A stretch of 64,000 bases of DNA from Pseudomonas saliphila (GTDB lineage: Bacteria > Pseudomonadota > Gammaproteobacteria > Pseudomonadales > Pseudomonadaceae): NCBI RefSeq assembly GCF_008638345.1, contig NZ_VTVA01000010.1, positions 62,001 through 126,000 of the forward strand. The letters are read 5' to 3'. The notes below the pieces were generated by a model that worked only from the letters and a program-made list of their open reading frames with translations, did not search any database and was not told the origin of the DNA. Position numbers and translations under genes: made by a program. Shown piece after piece: positions 23,805-34,059 of the stretch (positions are counted from its first letter, which is position 1; every line of letters begins with the position of its first letter).

Positions 23805-25937
23805 TCAAGCCCCGTCCGGGATTCTGGACTCAGGATCAGCAGCTGACAGTATGTGGTTGTTATCAGTGACAACCCGGTTTCGCCCGCTCTCCTTGGCCTG
23901 ATACATCGCGCTATCCGCGCGCACCAACACATCCTTGAGGCTGTCTCCCGGCAGCCACTCGGTGACCCCCAGGCTCACCGTCACCGGCTCGCGCAAGCCA
24001 AAGTCCGTGGCTGCTACGCTTGCCCGCATGCGCTCGGCAAGTTCAGTGGCGCCTGGCAGGTCTGTTCCGGGGACAAGGACCATAAACTCTTCACCGCCCC
24101 AGCGGCCGAACTGATCGCCCTCTCGCAGGCAGGTTTGCAGACTGTGTACCAAGGTTTTTAGAATCCGATCGCCTTCGTCGTGCCCGTAGGTATCGTTCAC
24201 CTGCTTGAAGTGGTCGATATCAAACAGTATCAGGGAAAAACCATGACCATAGCGCTCGGCGTTGGCCAAGGCGGTTTGTACCAGATCTTCTATTCGATAG
24301 CGGTTCATCGCCCCGGTCAGCGAATCAGTGATTGCCAGTTCGTGGAGATGCTTGTTCGCGCGAGCAAGTGCCTCTCGCTCGGCCTGCAAGCGCTCGTTCA
24401 AATGCGTCACTTCGTGGGCCGAAGCCAACACTGCCAGATCGTCACCCAGGTCTCTGGCTGCCACCAATTCCTCCGGCTGCCACGCCAGGCTTCTCCCGCG
24501 AACCTCCTCCCGCCATACGGCAAACGACTGTCGGGGCGTAAGCACGAGCTGGTCGCCCACCTGCTCCAGTTGTTTTTGCGGTTGACCGGCCCAATCAATC
24601 GTTTCTACCTGCTCGCGGCGGAAGAACAATAGCCAGCCGCGGGTCGTGACATCTATCACCAGGGGCATGGCCAGCAGCCCACAACAGCCACAATCGATGT
24701 CCCTGACTTGCGGGAACCCGACCTCCGCCAGGCAAGTGGTAGACCAGGGATTGAGCTCTTTCCACTGCTCGGCCAGCCAGCCAGACAGATCTAACAGCTG
24801 GGATTTTTCCGGGGTACAGCCATGCCGTGAGGTACGGTCGCGGTACACCAGCGCCACGCCTCTGGCCCGAAATAGTCGCAGCCAGTCGGCAGCATGTTCG
24901 GCGAGAATCTGCTCTGGTCCCTGCTCCTGTAATTCGCGCGCTACCATGACCCGGTTTTGATGAATCTGCTCCCGATAACCAGCCTCCTTCTCGGCTTTCA
25001 ACAGGAACAAGCGCTGGGCCGCCACCCGCACCAGGATCACGACACTATCGCGACCCGAAGGCGTCAGCACTGCTGCATCGCGCTTATGACACGCCACCAG
25101 CCCCCAGAGCCCGGCACTCGAATGAATAGCCACGGACAGTGACGTAGCGACGCCCATGTGCCGCATATACTGCCGGTGCACGGGAGATACGGCGCGCAGA
25201 GCCCCGCAACTCAAATCTATGGGCGGTTGTTGGGACGGCACCAGAGGTGCCGGATCCTGATGCGCATCGGCGATAAAGCGCAGCTGGTTAACCTGATAGA
25301 GCGCGCGCACCTGAGGGGGGATATCACTGGCTGGAAAGTGGTGATTCAACATCGACGACAACCGCTCGTTACGGCTTTCCGCCACCACGCGACCATTCCA
25401 ATGTTCGTCGAACTGGTAAACCATAGCGCGATCATGACCGGTTATATCCCTGACCGCGGCGACCAGTTCATCCAATACACCCGCTTCTGTATCGGTATTG
25501 ACCAGCCTGTTTAAATGCTGGTTAACCAGGGAGAGCCAGCGATAACGTGTTCCGGGTTCAACGGGTTCCAGCTCCACTACCACGGAGCCGCCAGTGTGAA
25601 AGGCCATCACATGAAATCGACAAATGGTGCCTTCGATTTTACGTCCAACTACCAGCCCCGGGAGTAACTGATCACTGTCGGCAAGCCCTTCATGCAGGCT
25701 GCGGCAAGCCTTGCTACCCAACAATAACTGCGGCGAAGTCGACAGGCTGTCCTTGACCGAGATGCCCAACAATGCCTCGATATTGGCACTTACCTGTTTA
25801 ACCTGGGTCAATTCCCGATCGAGAACAATGGACACGCCAAAGGGTTGAATGGCACCAGGAATATGTACCGGTTCGCTGTCACAGACGGCGAGAGCTGCTT
25901 CGATCTCCGTCTCGGAGTAAATGGGTTTAGTTTCCAT
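23805..25937 (-). CDS. bphP: Bacteriophytochrome diguanylate cyclase (PAS-GAF-PHY-GGDEF)
   Basis: The 710-residue light sensor has the biliverdin-binding Cys at C19 (ALAVCDSEPVHIPGAIQPFG) and a PAS domain to about 120. A GAF domain (about 135-310) has the chromophore-pocket motif FPASDIPPQVRALY, and a PHY domain spans about 320-500. A short coiled coil leads to a GGDEF domain (about 550-700). The active site is GGEEF with an RxxD inhibitory site five residues before it (REGDQFGRWGGEEF). It probably makes c-di-GMP under control of red/far-red light. The start is ATG 25937, overlapping the end of bphO by 11 bp. Confidence 0.94.
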   Translation of the reverse strand: METKPIYSETEIEAALAVCDSEPVHIPGAIQPFGVSIVLDRELTQVKQVSANIEALLGISVKDSLSTSPQLLLGSKACRSLHEGLADSDQLLPGLVVGRKIEGTICRFHVMAFHTGGSVVVELEPVEPGTRYRWLSLVNQHLNRLVNTDTEAGVLDELVAAVRDITGHDRAMVYQFDEHWNGRVVAESRNERLSSMLNHHFPASDIPPQVRALYQVNQLRFIADAHQDPAPLVPSQQPPIDLSCGALRAVSPVHRQYMRHMGVATSLSVAIHSSAGLWGLVACHKRDAAVLTPSGRDSVVILVRVAAQRLFLLKAEKEAGYREQIHQNRVMVARELQEQGPEQILAEHAADWLRLFRARGVALVYRDRTSRHGCTPEKSQLLDLSGWLAEQWKELNPWSTTCLAEVGFPQVRDIDCGCCGLLAMPLVIDVTTRGWLLFFRREQVETIDWAGQPQKQLEQVGDQLVLTPRQSFAVWREEVRGRSLAWQPEELVAARDLGDDLAVLASAHEVTHLNERLQAEREALARANKHLHELAITDSLTGAMNRYRIEDLVQTALANAERYGHGFSLILFDIDHFKQVNDTYGHDEGDRILKTLVHSLQTCLREGDQFGRWGGEEFMVLVPGTDLPGATELAERMRASVAATDFGLREPVTVSLGVTEWLPGDSLKDVLVRADSAMYQAKESGRNRVVTDNNHILSAADPESRIPDGA

Positions 25938-26541
25938 GGGTGGGAAGCTGCCACTGGTCAAGATGAGTACGCAATGCAGAAAACGTCATATCCGCTCCCT
26001 CAATGATATTCTCGATGTCATTCCGGTGTTCAAATGCCAGGCCCTTGTCCAACCAGCGACGAAACGCCGCCCAGGAGTCGTTGCCTCGATGAAGGTTGAA
26101 GAAACCGGCACCTGAATGCTCGTCCCGATCCAGGGTGTCAGCTAGATGTCGGGAGATAAACCGACCACCCTGGGTAGAGCCCTCGATCACATAGAGCACT
26201 CCCAGCAGATATCCCTCACGACCGCTCAGATGGGGCTCGACGGTCGGTCGAGGCACCGGCGGCATGGCACAACCCAGCGCTTCGCAGTCACTGCTCAGCA
26301 AGGGCGCGCGAGGCAGATAGCGATAATCCGGATCCGGAAATCGTGACAGTAGCGCTGCTGTGGCGGGGACCAGCTCCGCGTCCAGGGCCTGGTAGAAAGC
26401 CAGCATGGACTGCAGTAGCTCGCGGTATTGCGACTCGGTGAGTTGACTCGACAACAGGCGTTTCAACAGCGGCTGAGCTTCAAGGGCCACATGCGCTGGC
26501 CGTGTCCGCTCACGCAGGTGTTCCAAGAGTGTTGGCCCCAT
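25927..26541 (-). CDS. bphO: Bacteriophytochrome heme oxygenase BphO
   Basis: The 204-residue heme oxygenase cleaves heme to biliverdin, CO and iron. The proximal heme His lies in RTRPAHVALEAQPLLKRLL, and the distal helix glycine region in GREGYLLGVLYVIEGSTQGG. The start is ATG 26541 (MGPTLLEHLRERT); an ATG 90 bases earlier adds an unrelated leader. It is translationally coupled to bphP, supplying its chromophore. Confidence 0.92.
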   Translation of the reverse strand: MGPTLLEHLRERTRPAHVALEAQPLLKRLLSSQLTESQYRELLQSMLAFYQALDAELVPATAALLSRFPDPDYRYLPRAPLLSSDCEALGCAMPPVPRPTVEPHLSGREGYLLGVLYVIEGSTQGGRFISRHLADTLDRDEHSGAGFFNLHRGNDSWAAFRRWLDKGLAFEHRNDIENIIEGADMTFSALRTHLDQWQLPTHGN

Positions 26542-26848
26542 AGTGCCTCCAGGCGTAACGGTGAATCTACCGATGAAAATGACGGGGACCCTGTCAGCCG
26601 GACTATTCAAGGGCTTGTTGACCAGGCTCAAGCGGCCAAGTTTACGGGTTACCCGCAGCGCACTGCCAATGCTTTATGCCATGCCGTCGGCGGTACAAGA
26701 CCCTCCCCCAGCCAGCAGAGTGCCTTCGCCCGTTGCCGCGACTCGGGAACCGTCGGCCCGCAGTCCAGTCGGTTCAGGTAGCACCCTCATTTTTTGCAGC
26801 TGGATCCGGCCGGGGCTCGACTCCAGCGTGCCACCATAAGGTATTGAT
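26542..26848. other. 307-bp divergent promoter region bphO / SDR gene
   Basis: No credible gene is present; an 80-codon minus-strand ORF here overlaps the SDR start and has poor composition. It presumably holds the promoters for both flanking genes; no clear consensus was recognised. Confidence 0.4.
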
Positions 26849-27853
26849 ATGAGCGAGCAACCACGCACCGCAGTGATTACCGGCGGCAACGCTGGGGTAG
26901 GACGCGCGACGGCCAAGGCGTTGGCGCAGGTAGGCTATCAGGTCGCACTATTGGCCCGTGGACAGCAGGGCCTGAACGATACGCGAGCGGAGCTTGAAGC
27001 CTTCGGCGCACGCGTCCTGGCGTTATCGGTGGATGTGTCGGACGCCGCAGCGGTCGAACAGGCAGCAGATCAGATCGAAGCAGAGCTCGGGCCAATCGAT
27101 CTCTGGGTGAACGCCGCCATGGTGACTGTGTTTGGCACTATTGCTGAGCTTCCGGCCGAGGAAATCCGCCGCGTCAGCGAGGTGACCTATCTGGGCAGCG
27201 TGCATGGGACTCAGGCGGCACTGCGCAGGATGCAACCGCGCAATCGCGGCACCATCGTCCAGGTGGGCTCCGCCCTTTCCTACCGCGCCATTCCCCTGCA
27301 GGCGCCCTATTGCGCCGCCAAGTTCGCGATACGGGGTTTTACTGATGCGCTGCGCTGTGAGCTGATACATGAAAACAGCGCGATCCGGATCACCATGGTC
27401 CAGCTCCCGGCGCACAACACCCCGCAGTTCGACTGGGTACGCAATCACATGGGCAAGCGGCCACAACCCGTGCCGCCGATCCATACGCCCGACGTCGCTG
27501 CGCGGGCCATACTGCGCGCAGCAACCGAGGCACCGCGGGAACTGTGGCTGGGCAAGGCGTCGCTGCAGGCGATACTGGGTAGTATGGTGATGCCCGGGAT
27601 GCTCGACCGAATGATGGCCAGGCAGGCGTGGGACGGTCAGCTGACGGATGAAGACGAAGATCCAGCGCGGGAGGACAATCTATTTTCGCCAGTTAGCGAG
27701 AAAGGGCTACACCGGACATCCGGACGTTTCACCCGCGATGTGAAGGACCAGGCTTTTGAAATCGGATCGGAAACCGTGCGCAAGCTGCTGCTTGCCACAA
27801 TCGTCGTAGTCGCCTTCGCCAGCGGGACGCTTGTCGCCACGCTGGCGGGTTAG
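26849..27853 (+). CDS. Short-chain dehydrogenase/reductase with C-terminal membrane anchor
   Basis: The 334-residue protein has a classical SDR domain (about 1-235): cofactor motif TGGNAGVGRA, NAA in LWVNAAMV, catalytic Ser in VQVGSALSYRAI and YxxxK in YCAAKFA. It extends well beyond the usual about 250 residues, with an acidic linker (TDEDEDPARED) and a final hydrophobic helix (LLLATIVVVAFASGTLVATL). The substrate is unknown. A tail-anchored, cytoplasm-facing enzyme is inferred. Confidence 0.9.
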   Translation: MSEQPRTAVITGGNAGVGRATAKALAQVGYQVALLARGQQGLNDTRAELEAFGARVLALSVDVSDAAAVEQAADQIEAELGPIDLWVNAAMVTVFGTIAELPAEEIRRVSEVTYLGSVHGTQAALRRMQPRNRGTIVQVGSALSYRAIPLQAPYCAAKFAIRGFTDALRCELIHENSAIRITMVQLPAHNTPQFDWVRNHMGKRPQPVPPIHTPDVAARAILRAATEAPRELWLGKASLQAILGSMVMPGMLDRMMARQAWDGQLTDEDEDPAREDNLFSPVSEKGLHRTSGRFTRDVKDQAFEIGSETVRKLLLATIVVVAFASGTLVATLAG

Positions 27854-27883
27854 CTGCCAATGCGGCCGCTAACCGGCGCAGAA

Positions 27884-28384
27884 TCAGGCGAGGCTATCGA
27901 GCGCAGCCTGGTAGTCCGGCTCGCTACCAATCTCTGGCACCAGCTCGCTATGCAGGACCTTGTCCTGTTCGTCCAGTACCACTACCGCGCGAGCAGTAAG
28001 GCCTGCCATTGGTCCGTTCTCAATCGCAACACCGTAGTCCTGCAGGAATTCGCTGCCACGCAGGGTCGACAACATGACCACGTTGTCCAGACCCTCTGCG
28101 CCACAGAAGCGCGCCTGGGCAAAGGGAAGATCAGCGGAAATACACAGGACCACAGTGTTCTCCAGCTGACTTGCCTTGGTGTTGAAATTGCGCACAGACG
28201 TGGCGCAAGTAGGCGTGTCCACGCTGGGGAAAATGTTCAGGATCTTGCGCTTGCCGGCAAAGCTGGACAATTTGGTGTCCGCCAGGTCCTTGCTTACCAG
28301 ACTGAACGCGGGGGCGCTATCGCCTGACGCAGGGAATGTACCGCCTACTGTGATCGGATTGCCTTTCAAAGTAACGCTGGACAT
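27884..28384 (-). CDS. tpx: Thiol peroxidase Tpx
   Basis: The 166-residue atypical 2-Cys peroxiredoxin has peroxidatic Cys in [17 protein letters not shown] (about C60) and resolving Cys in [10 protein letters not shown] (about C94). It reduces H2O2 and alkyl hydroperoxides using thioredoxin. The start is ATG 28384 (AAGGAG upstream). It is convergent with the SDR gene. Confidence 0.95.
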   Translation of the reverse strand: MSSVTLKGNPITVGGTFPASGDSAPAFSLVSKDLADTKLSSFAGKRKILNIFPSVDTPTCATSVRNFNTKASQLENTVVLCISADLPFAQARFCGAEGLDNVVMLSTLRGSEFLQDYGVAIENGPMAGLTARAVVVLDEQDKVLHSELVPEIGSEPDYQAALDSLA

Positions 28385-28474
28385 GAGAGCTCCTTGATTG
28401 CGCCGCGCAGCATGCGCGGCGTGTGGTGGAAAGTACTGTAAAGCCGACTGCACCCGCAATACCGCAGCGGTTTC

Positions 28475-31400
28475 CTAAAAATCAATGCGGTAAAAGAAAT
28501 CCAGTGAACTGGCAAACCCGCTAAGCGCTTCGAGGTATAGACGCCGGGTCAACTCATAGCGAATACCCACTTGGTTGGCCGGCTCGAATACTCCGACACC
28601 ATAGCGCAGGCTGAGTTTCTCGGTGATATATCCCGCTGCCACGACCTGAGTGCTGTCGCCCGAGCCCTCAGTATCCAGTTGAAAATTCTGAATGCCCAGA
28701 CTGCTGGCAATATTCTGTGCCACTGGTCCGCTCCCGGCCATGCCGAGCGCGAGCGCTGCCTGGCCGAGCATATTCGAATCGCCGCCATCACCTCCAAGCG
28801 GCCGGCCCAGGATCAGATAGGATAGTGCCTCTTCCTGCGCCATCGCAGGTTCCGAAAAAATTTCCGACTCAGGGCGTTCGGCTGGTCCGGTCAAGCGCAA
28901 GCCCGCGGTCACGCCGTTGACCTCACGGATGGCTTCGATGTTCAGGTACGGCTGGCTTATCGGGCCGGCAAACAGCAGTTGCGCACGTCGGAGCTTCAGG
29001 CGCTGGCCGTAGCCGCGATAGCGCCCGTCGAGGATGTTGAGATCGCCGTTGGCGGTCATGGTCTCCTCGACCTGAATCTGCCCGCGCAATCTGCCTGTCA
29101 GGCCGAAGCCCGAAAAACGCAGCTGATCGCCAATAACCAGCTGTACGCTGGCATCGATATCCAGCGGGGCTTGCTCAGCCGCCGTCTCCTCACCCACTAC
29201 CACAGCGTCAGGCGACAACCTGACGGCCTGCGGCGGCAGCTCGCGAACGGTTATGTCGCCTTCAGGGATGGCAACCTGCCCAAGCACCTGCAAACGGTTA
29301 TCGGCCAGGCTGATGGTCAGGTCAGGGCTCACCTGCAGGTCAGCATAGGGCTGCACCGTGACAGGCAAAGCACTGCCAGTGACAGTCAATGACAGATCCA
29401 GCTCGGGCGCCCATTCGATTTGCCCACTGATGTTGCCCTGGCCCGCTTCGCCACTGCGCCAGTCGCCCGACAGAGTGGCGCTTTGCCCGGATATATCGGC
29501 ACGTGCGTTCAGTTGCTCGAAGGTAACCGGCAGCTCAGGCCCGCTGATCTCGCCGTCCTGCAAGCGAATGACGCCAGCCACCTCGGGCGCCTGCAGGGTG
29601 CCGGACAGGTCGCCGGTGCCGTTCAACTGTCCGTGGACGACCTCGACATTCGGCAGAAAGGGCCGAATGAAATCGAGCTTGAACCCGTCGAGTTGATATT
29701 GACCGGTGAGCCGCTGCTCCCCCGCCGGATCCTCAACATCAGCCTGTACATCCAGTTGGCCGAGGGCTTCGCTCTGGAGCACCAGTGTATTGCGCGCGCG
29801 CTCCGGATCCAGCTGGGTGCTGAGCTGCAGACGTGAATAGGGAAAGGCAACCGTCTGATCCCTGCCGGTAACCGACACCGTACCGTCAAGACTGCTGATC
29901 GTTGCTTCTGCTGTCGGTGGCTGACCGGCAGGTTGAGAAAATTCGGCATCGGCATTGAGGGTGCCACTCCAGGAAAAATCCTCGGGCAGGAAATCGGCTA
30001 GCGAAGCCAGCGGGAAGTCGTCTAACGTCAGAGCCAACTGCCGGTCCGGCATCAGTCGCTGCGTTCCCTGGAAACACAGCTGCGAGGATTCATGCCTCCA
30101 GCAATGCGCTTGCATGGTCAGGCGACCCTCAGCCAGTTGATATTCAATCGGAGCACGACCCGTCAGCTGCCAATCCAGGCCACTGGTTTCGATCTCGCCG
30201 CGCACCAGGCTGCCTTGCCACAGCTCGTCAGTCAGGCCGCCTTCAATCCGGCTGCGGATATCCACCACGCTGCGCTCCAGCACCAGATCCAGCGCGTGCG
30301 CCGCCCGATTACCCTGCAACTGAATATCGAGGTTCCCCAGACGGGTGTCGCCATTGCGTATGCGATCAGCGGTGAAACTCAGGCGGCCGGGCATTTCCTC
30401 GGACAAGGTCACCTCGCCGATCAGGCTCAGCTGTCTCAGCTCCAGCTGCTCATACGCTATCCCGCGCCCCTGAATATCGGCATTCAGTTGCGGCGCATCC
30501 AGCGTGCCGGCCGCGCGAACATCGCCAACCAGTTGACCGGAGAGCCCCGGCCACAAACTGTCCAGCGCACCAAGATCGATATTCAGATCCGCCGCAATCT
30601 GCTCGCCCCAGGTACCGCCGCCGGATACGCGGTTCTCACCCTGGGTCAGGAGTATGTCGGTAAAGTCCCAGGTCGCTTCCTGCTTGGTCACGGCGCCGGA
30701 GAGTCTGAGTTCACGCTCGCGCAGTGAGCCATTCAGTTCCCAATCCGCCACCAGCTCAAGCTGTTCGTCCACCAGCGTGCCACGGCTGCTTATCGGCCCA
30801 TTCAGACTGCCCGGCAACTCGGCAACAAAAACGCCGGGGTCCAGATCCTCCAGTAGCAACTGGGCTTCCCAGCCAATACCCTCCGACAGCTCGATCGCCA
30901 GTTCACCCATGGCGCTGCCAGCGGATGTGGTTACGGCGAGCGGCGCCACATTCACCCGCTCAGGATTGCCGGCGACGGTCATTTCGATATCTGCGCTCTG
31001 CCCAGCGACCCCGGACAGCGAAGCAGTCAGCTCACTCTCGAACTCCATCCCGCGCAGACTTGCCTCCATGCGCAGCTGTTCAAGGACGATCTCGCCGATG
31101 TCCTGCGGGTATAGCCATTGCCAGGGGAAACGGTCCAGTTCAGCCTGAGCGTCAGCCTCAAGCTCATCTTCCCAGGACGCAGCACCGGTCAGCGCAAGAC
31201 GCCGGTCCGGGTCATCGGCCACCTGCAACACGACACTCAGATCAGACACGCCCGTGGCACTGGCCAGTGCCTCGAGTTGCAGGGCGATCTCTCCACCCTC
31301 CCCCGGCAAGCTGCCATCGCCGCGTATGACATAGCCGGCGTCAAGGTTGCCCTCGGCGGTAACCGTCATTGCCTGCAAGGTCAGGGTTTCCGGCAGTGTC

Positions 31401-32185
31401 GATAAGGCGAGAAAATCCTCGCCCTGCCATTGCACGTTAACCGGCAGCGCAGGCTCCAGCGGCGCAAGGCGTCCGGTCAATCGGCCGTCAATATAGCCAT
31501 GGGTGCGCAGATCGAGGCGCAGGTCTTCGACGCTGCCGCTGAGTCTCATATCGGCAGCGAGCTCACGTCCGTCCACTGGCGGCAATTCGGCGTCGGCACG
31601 AACGGTCAAAGGCCAGCCCTCAGCCATACGCACCTCGCCGTCCAGCCGCCAGTTCAGTTGAGGCCCGAACCCGCTGAACTCGCGTATATACAGCCGTTGA
31701 TTGCGCACCTCACCGGCAAGCAGGATATCGGTCAACAGTGGCTCGTCAGTCCCGAGCGTCACACTGCCTATCGACAACCGCTGCAGGTCTACCCCAAGCG
31801 GGAGGTCAAGCTCAGGCAGTGCGATAGCTTCGTCTCTAGCTGGCGCCTCTTCAGCGGCAGGCTGGGAATCAACGTCAATGCTGGCAATGTCGATATAGTC
31901 GACACACAGCCGCCCGCTGCCCAGGCAGCGAAATGTCCAGGACGTGGCGAGGTCTTCGACCACTACCTGCAGATTCTCGTCACGCCATTCCAGGCGTTCT
32001 ACCGTCCAACCTCCCCACAAATCGCCCGCCACATCGGTGAGCTGCAGGCGCGGTTCGAACCCTTCAACCTGCTTGAACAGCCAGCGATTAAACCCATCGT
32101 TGGCCAGCAACAGCGCTAGAACCAACGGGATCATCGCCAGGATCAACAGTCCACGCAAAAATATCTTGGTAACGAACCAGATCAC
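28475..32185 (-). CDS. tamB: Translocation and assembly module inner-membrane protein TamB
   Basis: The 1236-residue protein has a signal-anchor helix at about 6-26 (LILAMIPLVLALLLA). A long series of beta-strand repeats forms the AsmA-like taco-fold groove, and a C-terminal DUF490 domain (about 900-1236) ends in a beta-strand with terminal Phe (SSLDFFYRIDF). Spanning the periplasm, TamB works with TamA in outer-membrane protein insertion and lipid transport. Length is typical for the family (1200-1260). The start ATG overlaps the tamA stop by 4 bp (ATGA). Confidence 0.95.
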   Translation of the reverse strand: MIWFVTKIFLRGLLILAMIPLVLALLLANDGFNRWLFKQVEGFEPRLQLTDVAGDLWGGWTVERLEWRDENLQVVVEDLATSWTFRCLGSGRLCVDYIDIASIDVDSQPAAEEAPARDEAIALPELDLPLGVDLQRLSIGSVTLGTDEPLLTDILLAGEVRNQRLYIREFSGFGPQLNWRLDGEVRMAEGWPLTVRADAELPPVDGRELAADMRLSGSVEDLRLDLRTHGYIDGRLTGRLAPLEPALPVNVQWQGEDFLALSTLPETLTLQAMTVTAEGNLDAGYVIRGDGSLPGEGGEIALQLEALASATGVSDLSVVLQVADDPDRRLALTGAASWEDELEADAQAELDRFPWQWLYPQDIGEIVLEQLRMEASLRGMEFESELTASLSGVAGQSADIEMTVAGNPERVNVAPLAVTTSAGSAMGELAIELSEGIGWEAQLLLEDLDPGVFVAELPGSLNGPISSRGTLVDEQLELVADWELNGSLRERELRLSGAVTKQEATWDFTDILLTQGENRVSGGGTWGEQIAADLNIDLGALDSLWPGLSGQLVGDVRAAGTLDAPQLNADIQGRGIAYEQLELRQLSLIGEVTLSEEMPGRLSFTADRIRNGDTRLGNLDIQLQGNRAAHALDLVLERSVVDIRSRIEGGLTDELWQGSLVRGEIETSGLDWQLTGRAPIEYQLAEGRLTMQAHCWRHESSQLCFQGTQRLMPDRQLALTLDDFPLASLADFLPEDFSWSGTLNADAEFSQPAGQPPTAEATISSLDGTVSVTGRDQTVAFPYSRLQLSTQLDPERARNTLVLQSEALGQLDVQADVEDPAGEQRLTGQYQLDGFKLDFIRPFLPNVEVVHGQLNGTGDLSGTLQAPEVAGVIRLQDGEISGPELPVTFEQLNARADISGQSATLSGDWRSGEAGQGNISGQIEWAPELDLSLTVTGSALPVTVQPYADLQVSPDLTISLADNRLQVLGQVAIPEGDITVRELPPQAVRLSPDAVVVGEETAAEQAPLDIDASVQLVIGDQLRFSGFGLTGRLRGQIQVEETMTANGDLNILDGRYRGYGQRLKLRRAQLLFAGPISQPYLNIEAIREVNGVTAGLRLTGPAERPESEIFSEPAMAQEEALSYLILGRPLGGDGGDSNMLGQAALALGMAGSGPVAQNIASSLGIQNFQLDTEGSGDSTQVVAAGYITEKLSLRYGVGVFEPANQVGIRYELTRRLYLEALSGFASSLDFFYRIDF

Positions 32186-33900
32186 AGCTCAGGCCCCATG
32201 GCAAAGTGAATACGAAAGCCCTGCTCCGGGTCGCTCATGGACTTGGCCAGGTCCAGCCGGATGGGGCCGATCGGCGATACCCAGCGAATCCCGACCCCGA
32301 CACTGGTCTCAAGTGGATCTTCGAGCGAATCCACAGCGTTACCATGGTCAACAAATACGGCGCCACGCCACTTCTCGATGAACTCGTACTGGTACTCAAG
32401 ACTCCCTGCTACCAGATAGCGCCCGCCAATGTGGTCACCGGTCTCGTCGATCGGCGACAGGGTACGGAAGTCATAGCCGCGCACGCTCTGGTCGCCGCCG
32501 GCGAAAAAGCGCAGCGATGGTGGAATGCGCTCGAAGCTCTCGCTGGCGATGGCACCGAGCTGCGCCCTGGCGAGCAACCGGTGTCGGTCCTGCACGGTGT
32601 ACAGCCCGCGGGCTGTGCTGGTAACGCGCAGGAAATCGAAATCTGAAATGAAACCTTCCTTGGCGCCCTGGACCTCGAACGCCAGGCTGTAGCCCTGGCT
32701 TGGGTCCATCCCGCCATCGCTCTTGAGGCGATTGAAACCGATGCTGGGTATCAATAAGGTGGCGTCGCCCTCGTCGTTACCGACGGTAAAGCGCTCCTCT
32801 TCAAGACGCAGCCCGATGGCACGCTCCCATCCATTGTCCAGCCGCCGCTGATGGAGAGCGCCGATAACAAAGCTTTCTGTTTCAACGTCTTCGATCTCCT
32901 CCTTCTGAACACCGGTGAAGAACCGCAGACTGGACGATTGCGGGGGATCTAATGGGATCTGGTACCAGGTGGTGATCTGTTGGCGGGGCAGCGATATTTC
33001 CAGATCGGCGCCGCGACTGTGGCCATGCTCATTCAACCAATGCTGAGTCCAGCTGACACGCCCGCGCGCCCCCACGTCGGTGGAATACCCGCCACCAAAG
33101 CCGAGGGAGTGAGGCTTGCGTGCGCTCAGGGTTGCCTGCACGGGAATCACCCCATCGACCGCCTGCGACGCGGGCGCGAGTACCTGTACGTTCTCGAAAT
33201 AACCGGTCGACAACAGATCACGATTGAATTCGGCGATCAGCTCCGAGTCGTAGGCCTCACCGCTTTCAAAGGTGACCATGCTGCGTAACAGCTCTTCGGT
33301 GAAGGGCGTCTCGGAAAATGTCACTTCTCCTAGCCGGTAGCGCCGACCGGAATCGTAGAGCAATGAGATGTCAGCCTGTTTAGCCTCGGGATCAATCAGC
33401 AAACGACTTTCGGTGAACCGCCCGGAAAAATACCCGTAACGCAGGGCCTGATTGCTGATCAGCGACTTTGCGCTTTCGTAATGCCCATGATGCAACTTTG
33501 CGCCGGGTGCGAGGCGGGGGCTATCCGGACGGCGGAAAGCCGCCGTCCCCTCCCCGGGCCCAGTGACTCTGATATCGACGTTGCGCAGTCGAACCGGCTC
33601 GCCCAGGTTAACATTGAGCTCCAGTACTGGCGCATCGTTACTGCCCGTTACGCGCGGACGCACCCGCACATCGTAATAGCCCAGCGCCTTGGCTGCGTCC
33701 GTAGCCTGCTGCTGACTGTGCCTGGCCAGGCGCCACATTTCACGCCGGCTCTCGGCTTCCACAGGGCCGATGAAGGCTTCAATATTGTTCCTGACAGCGG
33801 TGTTGGCAGGTTCTAGATTAACTCTCAGTTCGGCCTGACCCGCTGCGGATAGGAAAAGCAGGCATACCAGCAGGTACGCCGATGGAAAGGGTCGAGCCAT
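32182..33900 (-). CDS. tamA: Translocation and assembly module outer-membrane protein TamA
   Basis: The 572-residue Omp85-family protein has a signal peptide (ending about SAAGQA), three POTRA domains (about 25-265) and a 16-strand beta-barrel. The lid-lock motif is present as [15 protein letters not shown], and the final [19 protein letters not shown] region is followed by a short tail. The start is ATG 33900 ([10 protein letters not shown]) rather than 18 bases earlier. Operon with tamB. Confidence 0.95.
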   Translation of the reverse strand: MARPFPSAYLLVCLLFLSAAGQAELRVNLEPANTAVRNNIEAFIGPVEAESRREMWRLARHSQQQATDAAKALGYYDVRVRPRVTGSNDAPVLELNVNLGEPVRLRNVDIRVTGPGEGTAAFRRPDSPRLAPGAKLHHGHYESAKSLISNQALRYGYFSGRFTESRLLIDPEAKQADISLLYDSGRRYRLGEVTFSETPFTEELLRSMVTFESGEAYDSELIAEFNRDLLSTGYFENVQVLAPASQAVDGVIPVQATLSARKPHSLGFGGGYSTDVGARGRVSWTQHWLNEHGHSRGADLEISLPRQQITTWYQIPLDPPQSSSLRFFTGVQKEEIEDVETESFVIGALHQRRLDNGWERAIGLRLEEERFTVGNDEGDATLLIPSIGFNRLKSDGGMDPSQGYSLAFEVQGAKEGFISDFDFLRVTSTARGLYTVQDRHRLLARAQLGAIASESFERIPPSLRFFAGGDQSVRGYDFRTLSPIDETGDHIGGRYLVAGSLEYQYEFIEKWRGAVFVDHGNAVDSLEDPLETSVGVGIRWVSPIGPIRLDLAKSMSDPEQGFRIHFAMGPEL

Positions 33901-34059
33901 GATTCGATCATCCAACAACTAAATGGCAGTGGGAATGCTAACATGCTGCCCCGTTCTTTCGGACCTAAACCTGCGAAGGGTCAGCTGTTAACCTGCAAGG
34001 CTTTTGCCGCGACAATTTCAGCAAGCCTACTTCGAGCGCCTAAATTCACAGGACAAATG

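Noticed and set aside
26674..26916. 80-codon minus-strand ORF over the SDR start
   Set aside because: Overlaps the real SDR start and has low-complexity composition.
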